Origin: Ignavibacteria bacterium
GTDB taxonomy: Bacteria; Bacteroidota; Ignavibacteria; Kapaibacteriales; Kapaibacteriaceae
Length of the DNA: 64,000 nucleotides
Reading direction: 5' to 3'
Assembly: GCA_015709655.1 (NCBI GenBank)
Contig: CP054181.1
Span: forward strand, 361,262 to 425,261
Both the position numbers and the translations under genes were made by a program. The notes below the pieces were generated by a model, which was not told where the DNA came from, made no database searches, and saw only the letters and a program-made list of their open reading frames with translations. This document shows, piece by piece, positions 28,660 through 37,457 of this stretch (positions are counted from its first letter, which is position 1; every line of letters begins with the position of its first letter).

Positions 28660-30423
28660 ATGCTGGCACATCTGGCACGGTTAAAGCCTTACCTGCTGCG
28701 GTATCGCTCAAAGATCGCATGGGGTCTGATATTCATTACCGTTAGCAACATCTGCAGCACCACCATTCCCCACATGGTTGGCAGGGCCGTGGATGCCCTT
28801 CGGGCTGATGCTTACACCCAATCTGATATTCTGATTCTCATCGCTCAGATTCTGCTCCTCACGATCGGCTCCGGGCTTGGTATGTTCGCCACACGCAGAA
28901 CAATTATTCTAATGTCGCGACTGGTTGAAGAAGACCTTCGCAACGACTTTGTGAGCGCCCTCAGCCGGCAGAGTCAGACGTTTTTTCATGGCAGAAGCAC
29001 CGGCTCTTTGCTGGCACATTTTTCAAACGATATCGGCTCGGTACGCGAGTTTATCGGGCCTGCTATCATGTACACGGCCAATACCGTTACTACGTTCATT
29101 TTTGCGTTAAGCTGGATGTTGAGTATTGACGGATGGCTAACACTTGCCATCGTTATTCCCGTACCGTTCATCTCGTGGGCTACCTTCAGTATCGGAAAAA
29201 AAATCCATAGCCGATATAAGATTGTCCAGGAGCAGTACGAGCATGTTACCACCCATGCCCAGGAAGCATTTTCGGGTATCCGCGTAGTCAAGGCATATAC
29301 ACTGGAAGAATCGGATTCTAAACATTTTGCACGTACAAGCAAGGACTATTATCGGAAGAGCATGAACCTGGCACGAGTACAGTCCTTGATGATGCCTGCT
29401 ATGACTGTTCTCTTTAACCTCTCCTATATCGTTGTTGTTGGCTACGGCGGTTACCGCGTGGTTAATCATGCCATTACGGTTGGTGATCTGACTCAGTTTT
29501 TTATTTACCTGAATCAGCTAATCTGGCCGGTTGGAGCTATTGGATGGGTAACCGGTATGATTCAAAGAGGTGCTGCAAGTTTAGGACGCCTTGGCGTGAT
29601 TCTCGATTCTGGATCCGACATCACCGATGATGACAACACAAATTACTCGATTACCCGCCTGAGTGGACACGTTCGTTTTTCTAATGTTACGCTCCGCTAT
29701 CCAAACCCATTCTCACCTTCTTATGTGCATCGTGATGCTCTGAAGAACGTGTCCGTTGAAGTACCAACAGGGGCTTCACTTGGAATTATGGGTAGCGTTG
29801 GCAGTGGTAAGAGCTCTTTTGTAAACCTAATACCACGACTGTATACCGTAACCAGTGGCACGATAACGATTGACGGACATGACATACGAACAATCCCGCT
29901 TGCTGTCCTCAGAAAACATATTGCCGTAGTCCCGCAAGAAAGCTTCCTATTTTCCGACACTATCGAGAATAATGTGAAGTTTGGCGATCCCGATGCCAAC
30001 ACGCAACAAACTGAACGTGCCATTATGAGTTCACTGTTAAGCGGAGACCTTGAATACATGGAACACGGCACCCGGACGATGGTGGGCGAACGTGGCATTA
30101 CGCTGAGTGGCGGACAAAAACAACGGACTTCACTTGCACGAGCACTCCTGACTAATCCTGCCATCTTAATTCTCGACGATGCCTTGTCGGCCGTCGATAC
30201 GCATACAGAGCATAAAATCCTTGAGCAGCTACGGCACATTATGAGTGACCGCACTACTTTTGTGGTATCACACCGTGTTTCTGCACTGCGCCACTGCGAT
30301 CATATCATGGTTTTACACGATGGTATGGTGACTGAATACGGAACTCACGATGAACTCCTCAGCCTCAACGGTGAATATGCGCAGGTTTATGGCAGACAGC
30401 TTCTGGAGGAAGCTATCAGCTAA
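28660..30423 (+). CDS. ABC exporter, fused membrane and ATPase domains (MsbA/MdlB-like)
   Basis: A 587-residue half-transporter that would act as a dimer. The N-terminal ~320 residues hold six transmembrane helices with the [12 protein letters not shown] and [14 protein letters not shown] segments usual for exporter membrane domains. The ATPase domain has Walker [11 protein letters not shown]-loop [11 protein letters not shown], signature [16 protein letters not shown], Walker [15 protein letters not shown] and switch His in VVSHRVSAL. Substrate may be lipid, drug or peptide and cannot be told. It sits between aldolase and cysK. Confidence 0.92.
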   Translation: MLAHLARLKPYLLRYRSKIAWGLIFITVSNICSTTIPHMVGRAVDALRADAYTQSDILILIAQILLLTIGSGLGMFATRRTIILMSRLVEEDLRNDFVSALSRQSQTFFHGRSTGSLLAHFSNDIGSVREFIGPAIMYTANTVTTFIFALSWMLSIDGWLTLAIVIPVPFISWATFSIGKKIHSRYKIVQEQYEHVTTHAQEAFSGIRVVKAYTLEESDSKHFARTSKDYYRKSMNLARVQSLMMPAMTVLFNLSYIVVVGYGGYRVVNHAITVGDLTQFFIYLNQLIWPVGAIGWVTGMIQRGAASLGRLGVILDSGSDITDDDNTNYSITRLSGHVRFSNVTLRYPNPFSPSYVHRDALKNVSVEVPTGASLGIMGSVGSGKSSFVNLIPRLYTVTSGTITIDGHDIRTIPLAVLRKHIAVVPQESFLFSDTIENNVKFGDPDANTQQTERAIMSSLLSGDLEYMEHGTRTMVGERGITLSGGQKQRTSLARALLTNPAILILDDALSAVDTHTEHKILEQLRHIMSDRTTFVVSHRVSALRHCDHIMVLHDGMVTEYGTHDELLSLNGEYAQVYGRQLLEEAIS

Positions 30424-30470
30424 AACGTCGATGTACTATCAAACTTGATCACTATTCTCTTTTTTTTACA

Positions 30471-31445
30471 ATGAACGTTAAACACTCTATTCTTGAACTT
30501 GTAGGCAATACTCCCCTTTTAAAACTCACAAAGGTTACAAGCGGAATTGCCGCAACCGTCCTTGCCAAAATGGAAAGCAAGAACCCCGGCGGTTCAATCA
30601 AAGACAGAATCGGAATCGCGATGATCGAAGCTGCCGAGCGCGAAGGGAAACTCTCACCCGGCGATCTGATTATTGAGCCTACAAGCGGCAACACAGGTAT
30701 CGGCATCGCACTTGCTGCCACCCAAAAAGGTTATCCATGTCTGTTTGTTACAACCGACAAAGCATCGCAGGAACGGGTACGCTACCTAAAAGCTCTTGGC
30801 GCCGACGTGAAAATCGTGAGTAGCCTGGCACCGGCGGATAGTCCGGATTACTACGTGAACGTTGCCACCCGTATGGCAGCAGAGACGCCGAATGCTCATA
30901 TTTTTAATCAGTACGACAATCCGGCAAATGCACTTGCTCACTATGCAACCACGGGACCCGAAATATGGTCAGATACCAATGGTATGGTTACCCATTACGT
31001 TGCAGGGATCGGTACTGGCGGGACGATTTCAGGTACTGCCAGATACCTAAAGGAACAGAATCCATCAATTCGGGTGATTGCCGCAGATCCTGTTGGATCG
31101 GGAGTAAAATCGTTCAAAGAAACCGGCGTCATCGGTGAGCCTTTACCCTATCTGGTTGAAGGTGTCGGACAGGAACGTATCCCACACAACCTGGATTTAT
31201 CGCTCATTGATGAGATTCATAACATTACGGACCGCGAAAGCTTTGCAATGGCACGTCGCCTTACAAGAGAAGAAGGTATCTTCTGCGGCGGAAGCAGCGG
31301 AATGAACGTAACATGTGCCTTGCGGGTTGCAAAGTCACTTCCCGATTCAGCGGTTGTAGTTGTGATTATTGCTGATACCGGAGAACGGTATCTAACCAAA
31401 CACCACAACGATGACTGGCTGGCGGAACATCAATTGATTGACTAA
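30471..31445 (+). CDS. cysK: Cysteine synthase A
   Basis: PLP-dependent O-acetylserine sulfhydrylase making cysteine. The cofactor Lys44 lies in [12 protein letters not shown], and the substrate loop TSGNTG is at 71-76. The phosphate-binding glycine loop [15 protein letters not shown] and the C-terminal GGSSGMN are intact. Length (324) matches CysK and not the longer cystathionine beta-synthase. It follows the ABC exporter by 47 bp with no clear terminator. Confidence 0.95.
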   Translation: MNVKHSILELVGNTPLLKLTKVTSGIAATVLAKMESKNPGGSIKDRIGIAMIEAAEREGKLSPGDLIIEPTSGNTGIGIALAATQKGYPCLFVTTDKASQERVRYLKALGADVKIVSSLAPADSPDYYVNVATRMAAETPNAHIFNQYDNPANALAHYATTGPEIWSDTNGMVTHYVAGIGTGGTISGTARYLKEQNPSIRVIAADPVGSGVKSFKETGVIGEPLPYLVEGVGQERIPHNLDLSLIDEIHNITDRESFAMARRLTREEGIFCGGSSGMNVTCALRVAKSLPDSAVVVVIIADTGERYLTKHHNDDWLAEHQLID

Positions 31446-31468
31446 TTATCCACTCCTCTATTTATTCC

Positions 31469-32500
31469 ATGCACCCAATGAATAGGCAAAATCACCTTTG
31501 GTATGTAACGGGACTTTTTTTGGCTCTGTTCTGTACTGCACTGTCTGTTCCCGCTCTTGCCATCCCCGTAATAATAGAGTTTCAACCAATATTCTGGCAA
31601 GACTCAGCAGAGACTGACAAGCAGTTCAACCTTCCTGACGGTGAAACCCGCAGACCGGATGGAAATCGCTTTGCCACTATTCAACGTTTTGAATTTTACA
31701 CGTCAGACTATTCGATAACAACATCGGATGGGAATACTGTTGCCGTGCCATTGTCAACAATCCTGTTTAACCTGTCAAAACAAACAAGATATTATCTTGC
31801 TGACCTTAACATCACTGAACAAATCAGGAGCATAACGTTCGGCATCGGCGTTCCTGCCGGCCGGAACCACCTCGATCCGTCAACCTATCCGCCTGGCCAC
31901 CCGCTGGCACACCAGAACCCTTCAATGCACTGGGGCTGGTCTGCGGGTTACCGGTTTATTGCCCTCGAAGGAACAGCATGGTCACAGGGCTCCGAAGAGA
32001 AGCATTTTGAAATTCATGCCGCCGGTGATGAGCTGTACCGCACTGTTACCATTGAACCATCAGTTGGCAAGTCTGGCGACACCGTAGTCCTTACGCTCAG
32101 TCTTCAGGTTCATCGTTTACTCAGGAATATTGCGGCTGAGCAAGGTATTATTAACCACAGCTCGGAAGGCGAAGCACGTACGATGGCAGAAAACATGGCA
32201 ACGATCGTTTGGGAGAAGCCATCAACTGAGTCAGTGCACGACGTGCCACCAATGCCACTGTTCCTGTGGCCAAACCCAACCCACGATGTTGTGGTGGTTG
32301 GCAGCGAGTTATGCGGGGACGTCGGTTCTAACGAAATCACACTCGTTATCACTGACATTGCAGGTATAATGCATGTACACCAGCCATATACGTGCGGAGC
32401 AGCTATTCCAATAGCAATGCTGCCCTGTGGTATGTACAATGTATCCTTGCACGCATCCGGCAGGCGAATGGCAAGTGGAACTGTCATCAAGGTGGAATAG
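31469..32500 (+). CDS. MbnP-family copper-binding protein with T9SS tail
   Basis: A 343-residue exported protein: signal peptide ending SVPALA, then an MbnP-family domain (about 30-245) with the family features IEFQPIFWQD..., RFEFYTSDYSI, LADLNITEQIRSITFGIGVPAGRNH and the tryptophan motif SMHWGWSAGYRFIALEG. The C-terminal ~80 residues (LFLWPNPTHDVVVVGSE to the end) are a T9SS sorting tail, implying delivery to or past the outer membrane. In methanotrophs, MbnP binds copper after its partner diheme enzyme MbnH oxidises a Trp to kynurenine. The matching MbnH gene follows directly, which strongly supports the call. Confidence 0.82.
   Translation: MHPMNRQNHLWYVTGLFLALFCTALSVPALAIPVIIEFQPIFWQDSAETDKQFNLPDGETRRPDGNRFATIQRFEFYTSDYSITTSDGNTVAVPLSTILFNLSKQTRYYLADLNITEQIRSITFGIGVPAGRNHLDPSTYPPGHPLAHQNPSMHWGWSAGYRFIALEGTAWSQGSEEKHFEIHAAGDELYRTVTIEPSVGKSGDTVVLTLSLQVHRLLRNIAAEQGIINHSSEGEARTMAENMATIVWEKPSTESVHDVPPMPLFLWPNPTHDVVVVGSELCGDVGSNEITLVITDIAGIMHVHQPYTCGAAIPIAMLPCGMYNVSLHASGRRMASGTVIKVE
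32489..32495 (+). promoter_or_regulatory. Shine-Dalgarno AAGGTGG deciding the MbnH start
   Basis: Lies 9 nt before GTG 32505 at the end of the mbnP gene, supporting that GTG over an ATG at 32427 inside mbnP. Confidence 0.5.
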
Positions 32501-32504
32501 TGCA

Positions 32505-33437
32505 GTGCGTACCGCCGGCGGTATATCACTTTTCTTATTAATTTCGGCCTGTGCACCGTTAACGCAGCCTGAAGATCCAATGCAGTATTTGCCGGTGATG
32601 ACGATACCAACCCTACGGCACCCACCTGATAACGAACCCACTCCGGAGCGGCTTGCGCTTGGAAAGCTGTTGTTCAACTCAACTCTTCTATCCGAAGGCA
32701 ACGATGTTAGCTGCGCCAGCTGCCACCTTGAGAACTTTGCCTTTGCCGATACAACCCCCGTAAGCCGCGGAACATTAGGCCGGGTCGGAACATCCAACTC
32801 TCCGTCTATTGTGTACGCAGCCTTCGAGCCCGGCTTACTCCGAGCGGCCACCGTCCCAACACTCGAAATGCACGTTCTGGTCCCGCTCCAGGAAGAAAAT
32901 GAGTTCCACATGAATATCCTGGACGTTGTTGACCGGTTCAATGCCAATCCCGATGTCCAGGCAATGAGCCTTGCTGCCTACGACCGACCCTTTGATCCAT
33001 GGGTGCTCACTCGGGCCATCTCGGTTTTTGTTCGAAGTCTGCCAGCGTTTAGTTCTAAATTCGATGCAGCATACCAACAAAAGAACTTTTCCGAATTCAG
33101 CATGGCGGAAAGGCGGGGGATAAAGTTGTTTTACGGATCGGCAGGGTGCGTACAATGCCATTCTGATGCACTCTTCACCAATCACCTGGTGTTCTCGGGA
33201 CCTCCATCAGCAGCTCACCGTAACCGTATCCAGGCCAGAACAGATATTAAGGTGCCATCGTTACGGAATGTTGCGGTTAGCCCACCATATTTCCACGACG
33301 GGACAGCTGCTACACTGCATGCCGTTCTGCAGCAGTACAAAAACGGTGAGAGGTATTATGTACCGACACCAAAGCCCCTTTCCGACGCTGACATCAGGGA
33401 CATTGAGGCATTTTTAACTACACTCACCGATTTATAA
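32505..33437 (+). CDS. MbnH-like diheme cytochrome c peroxidase family lipoprotein
   Basis: A 310-residue member of the CcpA/MauG superfamily, which uses two c-type hemes. The two heme sites are CASCH (about residue 70) and CVQCH (about 205). A lipobox-like LISAC near residue 16 suggests membrane anchoring. Typical segments: NSPSIVYAAFEPGLL, MHVLVPLQEENEF, KVPSLRNVAVSPPYFHDGTAATL. GTG 32505 gives a short signal peptide directly after the mbnP stop and has an SD. Known MbnH enzymes convert a Trp of MbnP to kynurenine. The gene pair implies the same here. Confidence 0.85.
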   Translation: MRTAGGISLFLLISACAPLTQPEDPMQYLPVMTIPTLRHPPDNEPTPERLALGKLLFNSTLLSEGNDVSCASCHLENFAFADTTPVSRGTLGRVGTSNSPSIVYAAFEPGLLRAATVPTLEMHVLVPLQEENEFHMNILDVVDRFNANPDVQAMSLAAYDRPFDPWVLTRAISVFVRSLPAFSSKFDAAYQQKNFSEFSMAERRGIKLFYGSAGCVQCHSDALFTNHLVFSGPPSAAHRNRIQARTDIKVPSLRNVAVSPPYFHDGTAATLHAVLQQYKNGERYYVPTPKPLSDADIRDIEAFLTTLTDL

Positions 33438-33458
33438 AAGAAATTACGGTTGAGGTGA

Positions 33459-34283
33459 TCACGAACCACTTTCGGGTTTCCACCACGTCAGATCAACTGC
33501 ATCTTCACCACCGTCCACGCCAATAACATTGCCATTCATCCACTGTGCTTCATCACGCACCAGCATGGATATTACCCGGGCCACATCTTCCGGTCTTGTA
33601 AGCCTGTGGTTTGGATTTCGCATGAGAGCATTAGCCATGATGATATCGTTACCCGGAATCTTTTCAAGGGCAGGTGTATGGGTCACACCGGCGCGGATGG
33701 TGTTGGCAGTAATCCCATAGGGTGTGAGCTCTAATGAAAGCTGCCGGCAGTAGCTTTCAAGGGCGGCTTTTGCGGCACTCACCGCACCGTACGACGGCAA
33801 AACACGTGTACTGCCAGCACTTGTTAACCCAAGAACACGGCCTCCGGGCTTCATTAACCCGGCACGCACAACATCCTGAGTCCAATAAATCAGCGAATTT
33901 GCCATAACATCCATCGTCATTTCAATATTCTTCTGCGTTAGGGCTTGGGACGGATCGGCAGCCACGAACGGCTTTAGGGTACCAAATGCCAGGGAATGCA
34001 TCAGCAGGCGGATTGTACTCTCAGGGTTTTTGCTGAAATGATCCGAGATTTCAGCTACAATCTGAACACGTTGTGCGGGATCGACGGCATTGACATTCCA
34101 AAACGTGTAGGGTACGTTCAGGTCTGTGAGCGACTGCTTCAGCTCTTCAACATTCTTCATGCCTGCGGCACGATCCAGGTGTACCCCAAAGATGCCAAAG
34201 CCCTGGCTTGCAAGTTTTAGTGCAGTTGCCTTGCCAAACCCGCTCGAGGCGCCTAATATTAAAGCATAGTGTTGAACTGACAT
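33459..34283 (-). CDS. SDR enoyl-[acyl-carrier-protein] reductase, FabI/FabL-like
   Basis: Likely the NAD(P)H-dependent enoyl-ACP reductase of fatty-acid elongation. A 274-residue short-chain dehydrogenase with nucleotide loop GASSGFGKA (about 10-18), MHSLAFGTLKPF in place of the usual NAAS strand, and an active site spaced as in FabI/FabL: SYGAVSAAKAALES has Tyr-x6-Lys and not the classical Tyr-x3-Lys. The end NGNVIGVDGGED is the family closing motif. I favour FabL-like because of the substrate-side sequence ITANTIRAGVTHTPALEKIPG. Other SDR roles remain possible. Confidence 0.75.
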   Translation of the reverse strand: MSVQHYALILGASSGFGKATALKLASQGFGIFGVHLDRAAGMKNVEELKQSLTDLNVPYTFWNVNAVDPAQRVQIVAEISDHFSKNPESTIRLLMHSLAFGTLKPFVAADPSQALTQKNIEMTMDVMANSLIYWTQDVVRAGLMKPGGRVLGLTSAGSTRVLPSYGAVSAAKAALESYCRQLSLELTPYGITANTIRAGVTHTPALEKIPGNDIIMANALMRNPNHRLTRPEDVARVISMLVRDEAQWMNGNVIGVDGGEDAVDLTWWKPESGS

Positions 34284-34309
34284 AGCTCCCCTTTTCGTTT
34301 AAACACCAA

Positions 34310-34317
34310 CAAAGTTA
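34310..34317 (-). promoter_or_regulatory. TAACTTTG -7 element of the enoyl reductase gene
   Basis: Perfect TAnnTTTG on the minus strand, 26 nt before ATG 34283, with a purine-rich AAGGGGAG ribosome site between them. Confidence 0.5.
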
Positions 34318-34352
34318 GCCACTGCAGGGCAAGTTGCCGAATTTTATTTGAT

Positions 34353-35045
34353 TCAATTGTCCTGCTTATGAGGCTGACCGGGTATTCCGTGGGCTGGGAC
34401 GTCGTCCGGTACGTCTCCGATGTGTTCATGAATACGTCGCTCATAGTAATATGGCGATTTCTTCCTGCCGTACACTTGTTCGCCGGCAGCATTATAACCG
34501 CGTTGCCAAAAACTGGATCCAAACGACCGAATATCGATTTCCATCACAATGTATGCGATACTCGTGTTGCTGTTCCTACATGCCAGACCTTGTATTTGGC
34601 CTGTGAAGGCCTCGCCTGTAAACTGCAGATACAACTCACAGCCCCTTTGCAACGTTATCTTCTCGGGATTCAGGGTATCTGCAAAGAGCGAATCCGGCCA
34701 TGACGCATCTGAAGAGGAAGTGGCAGCGGGCTGGTACTCCAGTACCTCGATCATCCCTTCCTCAACGCGGTGAATCATCCATAGTAGCTTTTGACGTTCA
34801 GACTGCCCTGCTTCCACTGAACGGTCAACCAGGAACCAGGCACCGTCAGTGCGCTGATCCCAAATCCGGCGGATGTACAGGTCAGAAGGTGCAGTCGTGG
34901 TATCATGTCGGACCTGAGAGGCATTAGAATACATTCCGGGCAACCATGAAAACAAAATCTCCAGGTCTTCATCTTTATCCTGTGCTACAGCGTTCACAAC
35001 GAATACAAGCAGGATGAAAAGCACGAGAATATTACGGATGATCAT
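34353..35045 (-). CDS. CpeT/CpcT-family protein
   Basis: A 230-residue exported protein with a signal peptide (VLFILLVFVVNAVAQ). The body matches the CpeT/CpcT fold: DLEILFSWLPGMYSNASQV, LYIRRIWDQ, KLLWMIHRVEEGMIEVLEYQP, CELYLQFTGEAFTGQIQG and the closing GSSFWQRGYNAAGEQVYGRKKSPYYYER (family WxRGxxxxGxxxWG). In cyanobacteria these are bilin lyases. Non-photosynthetic bacteria also carry members of unknown, presumably lipocalin-like ligand-binding function. It follows mutL by 8 bp. Confidence 0.75.
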   Translation of the reverse strand: MIIRNILVLFILLVFVVNAVAQDKDEDLEILFSWLPGMYSNASQVRHDTTTAPSDLYIRRIWDQRTDGAWFLVDRSVEAGQSERQKLLWMIHRVEEGMIEVLEYQPAATSSSDASWPDSLFADTLNPEKITLQRGCELYLQFTGEAFTGQIQGLACRNSNTSIAYIVMEIDIRSFGSSFWQRGYNAAGEQVYGRKKSPYYYERRIHEHIGDVPDDVPAHGIPGQPHKQDN

Positions 35046-35053
35046 ACAGGTGT

Positions 35054-36838
35054 TTACTTTAGTCGGTGTGCAATTTCATCGTTACTAAGAATTATAAAGG
35101 TCGGCGTTCCGTCAGGAGCTAAATGCGGTACATCACAACCAAGCAGACTGCGATGCATTGAACGCATCTCTTCGGAACTTAACCGAATTCCCCGCCGGAT
35201 TGCCTGCGATTCTGCATACACAAGGGCAATACCGTCCGGACGCCGCTCACGCGGTACCTGTCCCAATGCCCGTAGTGATTCAATCATTTTTTTTATTGTT
35301 TCACTTTCCGTACCGGGTTGTACTTCTGACGGTACTGCATGAACCTCAGCCGTTGTTGAGTCAATCACCTCAACCCGAAATCCAAGCTGAGTAAATTGTT
35401 CATGATATTCCTTCAACACAGTGGTTTCGGCAGGTGCAAGGCTAACCCGCACCGAAAACAACAGTGCCTGCTCAGCAGCAGATTCTTTTTTTTCGGCTGA
35501 TAGAGCTCGTTCGTACAAAATCCTCTGATGTGCGGCATTCTGATCAATAATCATGATTCCGTCAGAATGCGTGGTTACAATGTACTGTCCGCCTGACTGC
35601 AGAAACGGCAATACCGCAGGCTCTTCGAATAAGGCTGACTGAGCTTCAGCCGACCACTGAGGTCGGTTTGGTGCTGCCTTCGCACCACTGCCAATCCCAT
35701 CAAATCTTCCAGACGGCACGCCGGCGGTGTGTATCTCACCGGTAAATCTGTTTACAAAGGTGGGCGCTGACCTATCGGTGACGCCGGACAGTGATTGTAA
35801 GGGGCTTGAGGCAAGCGGAAGATCGGTTACGTAGTCTGGTATGATGCTCAAAGATTTCAGGGCTTTCGATACGGCTTGCTGAACAACCAGGTACACCTGG
35901 CGTTCATCCTCGAACTTTACCTCATGCTTCTGCGGATGAACGTTTACATCAACATGGCTGGGATCCACCTCGATATGAAGGACAAATACCGGACGCTGTC
36001 CGCTTCCCAGTAAATGTTCATACGCCGACAGTACTGCGTGTGCAAGTGGCCGGCTGACGATTGGCCGGCTATTGAGAAACAGGTACTGACCGCTTCTGCT
36101 CTGACGAGCCATTCTGGGGGTACCAACAAAGCCGGAAATCGTAATTCCACACTCGCTGCCATGAACTGCAACAAGGTCTTGGGGGTGTTCAATCCCAAGT
36201 ATCTCCATGGTACGGTGGTGCAAATCGGCCGGATGAACATCAAACACAAGAACATCAGCATCATGAAACGTAAATCGTACGTCCGGGCGGGACAGAGCTA
36301 CTCTCTGCATTGCCTCGCTGATATGCCTGAATTCCGTAAGGTCACTCTTAAGAAACTTTCGTCGAGCCGGAACATTGTAAAATAGGTTACGTACAAGAAT
36401 TTGAGTCCCCGGCTGAACATTGTCTGTACTAATCTGTGGCGGTGATCCGGGCCGCGACATAAGCTTATACCCGGTGCTTCCGGGCTCAGTAGATTTACAG
36501 GTACGAATTTCCACATCAGCAACGGCAGCAATCGAAGCCAGAGCTTCACCACGAAATCCGAGCGTAGCGATTGCATGCAAATCCTTCTCACTCCTGATTT
36601 TACTCGTTGCATGACGCACCACGCACATCGCAAGGTCATCCTGGTCCATACCATGCCCATTATCAATCACATGGATTGCCTGCTTCCCGGCACCACGCAC
36701 CACAACGCTGATCGCCGTAGCTCCTGAGTCGAGAGCATTTTCGACTAATTCCTTAACTACACTGTCGGGACGTTGCACTACTTCGCCGGCGGCAATCTGA
36801 TTAGCAAGGTATTCGGGGAGTAGTTGAATTATTGCCAT
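35054..36838 (-). CDS. mutL: DNA mismatch repair protein MutL, degenerate endonuclease motifs
   Basis: Couples MutS mismatch recognition to strand incision. The 594 residues have the GHKL ATPase N-terminus intact: ELVENALDSGATAI, IDNGHGMDQDDL, RHATSKI and GFRGEALASIAAVADVEI. The C-terminal dimerisation domain resembles nickase-type MutL, but its metal site is altered: the DQHAx2Ex4E motif reads DQNAAHQRILYE (His to Asn, Glu to Gln), the ACRxAxK region reads ESQAIRRG, and the CPHGRP region reads PDGTP. It may therefore not nick DNA itself. Confidence 0.93.
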   Translation of the reverse strand: MAIIQLLPEYLANQIAAGEVVQRPDSVVKELVENALDSGATAISVVVRGAGKQAIHVIDNGHGMDQDDLAMCVVRHATSKIRSEKDLHAIATLGFRGEALASIAAVADVEIRTCKSTEPGSTGYKLMSRPGSPPQISTDNVQPGTQILVRNLFYNVPARRKFLKSDLTEFRHISEAMQRVALSRPDVRFTFHDADVLVFDVHPADLHHRTMEILGIEHPQDLVAVHGSECGITISGFVGTPRMARQSRSGQYLFLNSRPIVSRPLAHAVLSAYEHLLGSGQRPVFVLHIEVDPSHVDVNVHPQKHEVKFEDERQVYLVVQQAVSKALKSLSIIPDYVTDLPLASSPLQSLSGVTDRSAPTFVNRFTGEIHTAGVPSGRFDGIGSGAKAAPNRPQWSAEAQSALFEEPAVLPFLQSGGQYIVTTHSDGIMIIDQNAAHQRILYERALSAEKKESAAEQALLFSVRVSLAPAETTVLKEYHEQFTQLGFRVEVIDSTTAEVHAVPSEVQPGTESETIKKMIESLRALGQVPRERRPDGIALVYAESQAIRRGIRLSSEEMRSMHRSLLGCDVPHLAPDGTPTFIILSNDEIAHRLK

Positions 36839-37015
36839 GTTTTGTACGAGAGTTCATGTTAAAGTTGCACTGTGCTGTTAACGTTTCACCCTGAAAAATA
36901 ATACTATTCATGCCCAGCTTCTGTACTTTGTGAGCCACCAAATCGTCAGTGTATCGGTTGAATGGCCACCGGATTCCTGTTTTTCGTCGTTTTTTCGTCC
37001 ACATGAAAGATCACT

Positions 37016-37420
37016 ATGTCCAAATCAACGCTGTCTGAAATTGTAGATCTCTTCCTGCTGCGTGTAACGCCTCCCGAGGGTGAAACTGAACGTCCGTACT
37101 ACACAACCGGCAGCATTGTCGCGGCAGCCTTGTTTCGGCTTACGCTGATTTTATTTCTGGCAATGCTTTTCAACGATCAGTACCGTGGTACGGGATGGTG
37201 GTGGACGGCAGTTACACTGGCTGCCTGGGGCCTTGGGGCGTATCCTGCCTGGCTCCAGTACCGGCGGTTTAACGAGGACGTACGTGTACTGCAGGAAAAC
37301 ACGCTTTGCGGGTCGTGCCGACACTTTAACCCAACAAATCAGTTATGCACAGTCCTTGACGTTCACGTCACCTCCAACGAACCCCCGTGTGGTGGTGATG
37401 AATGGGAGCCATTACAGTAG
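37016..37420 (+). CDS. Small membrane protein with C-terminal four-cysteine cluster
   Basis: A 134-residue protein with two transmembrane helices (about 33-53 and 61-80) and a cytoplasmic tail with a compact cysteine motif: CGSCRHFNPTNQLCTVLDVH...EPPCGGDEWEPL, i.e. Cx2C-x10-C-x14-C. The spacing suggests a bound zinc ion or iron-sulfur centre. I do not recognise the family. It faces the convergent GWxTD gene with a 37-bp gap and stands 177 bp from the divergent mutL. The interval 36839-37015 shows no clear promoter. Confidence 0.7.
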   Translation: MSKSTLSEIVDLFLLRVTPPEGETERPYYTTGSIVAAALFRLTLILFLAMLFNDQYRGTGWWWTAVTLAAWGLGAYPAWLQYRRFNEDVRVLQENTLCGSCRHFNPTNQLCTVLDVHVTSNEPPCGGDEWEPLQ

Positions 37421-37457
37421 TCTCCCCGAAACTCAGAAACACCCGATACTCCCATAC

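Noticed and set aside
32309-32947. Minus-strand frame of 212 codons across mbnP and mbnH
   Set aside because: Antisense to two genes with clear family motifs.
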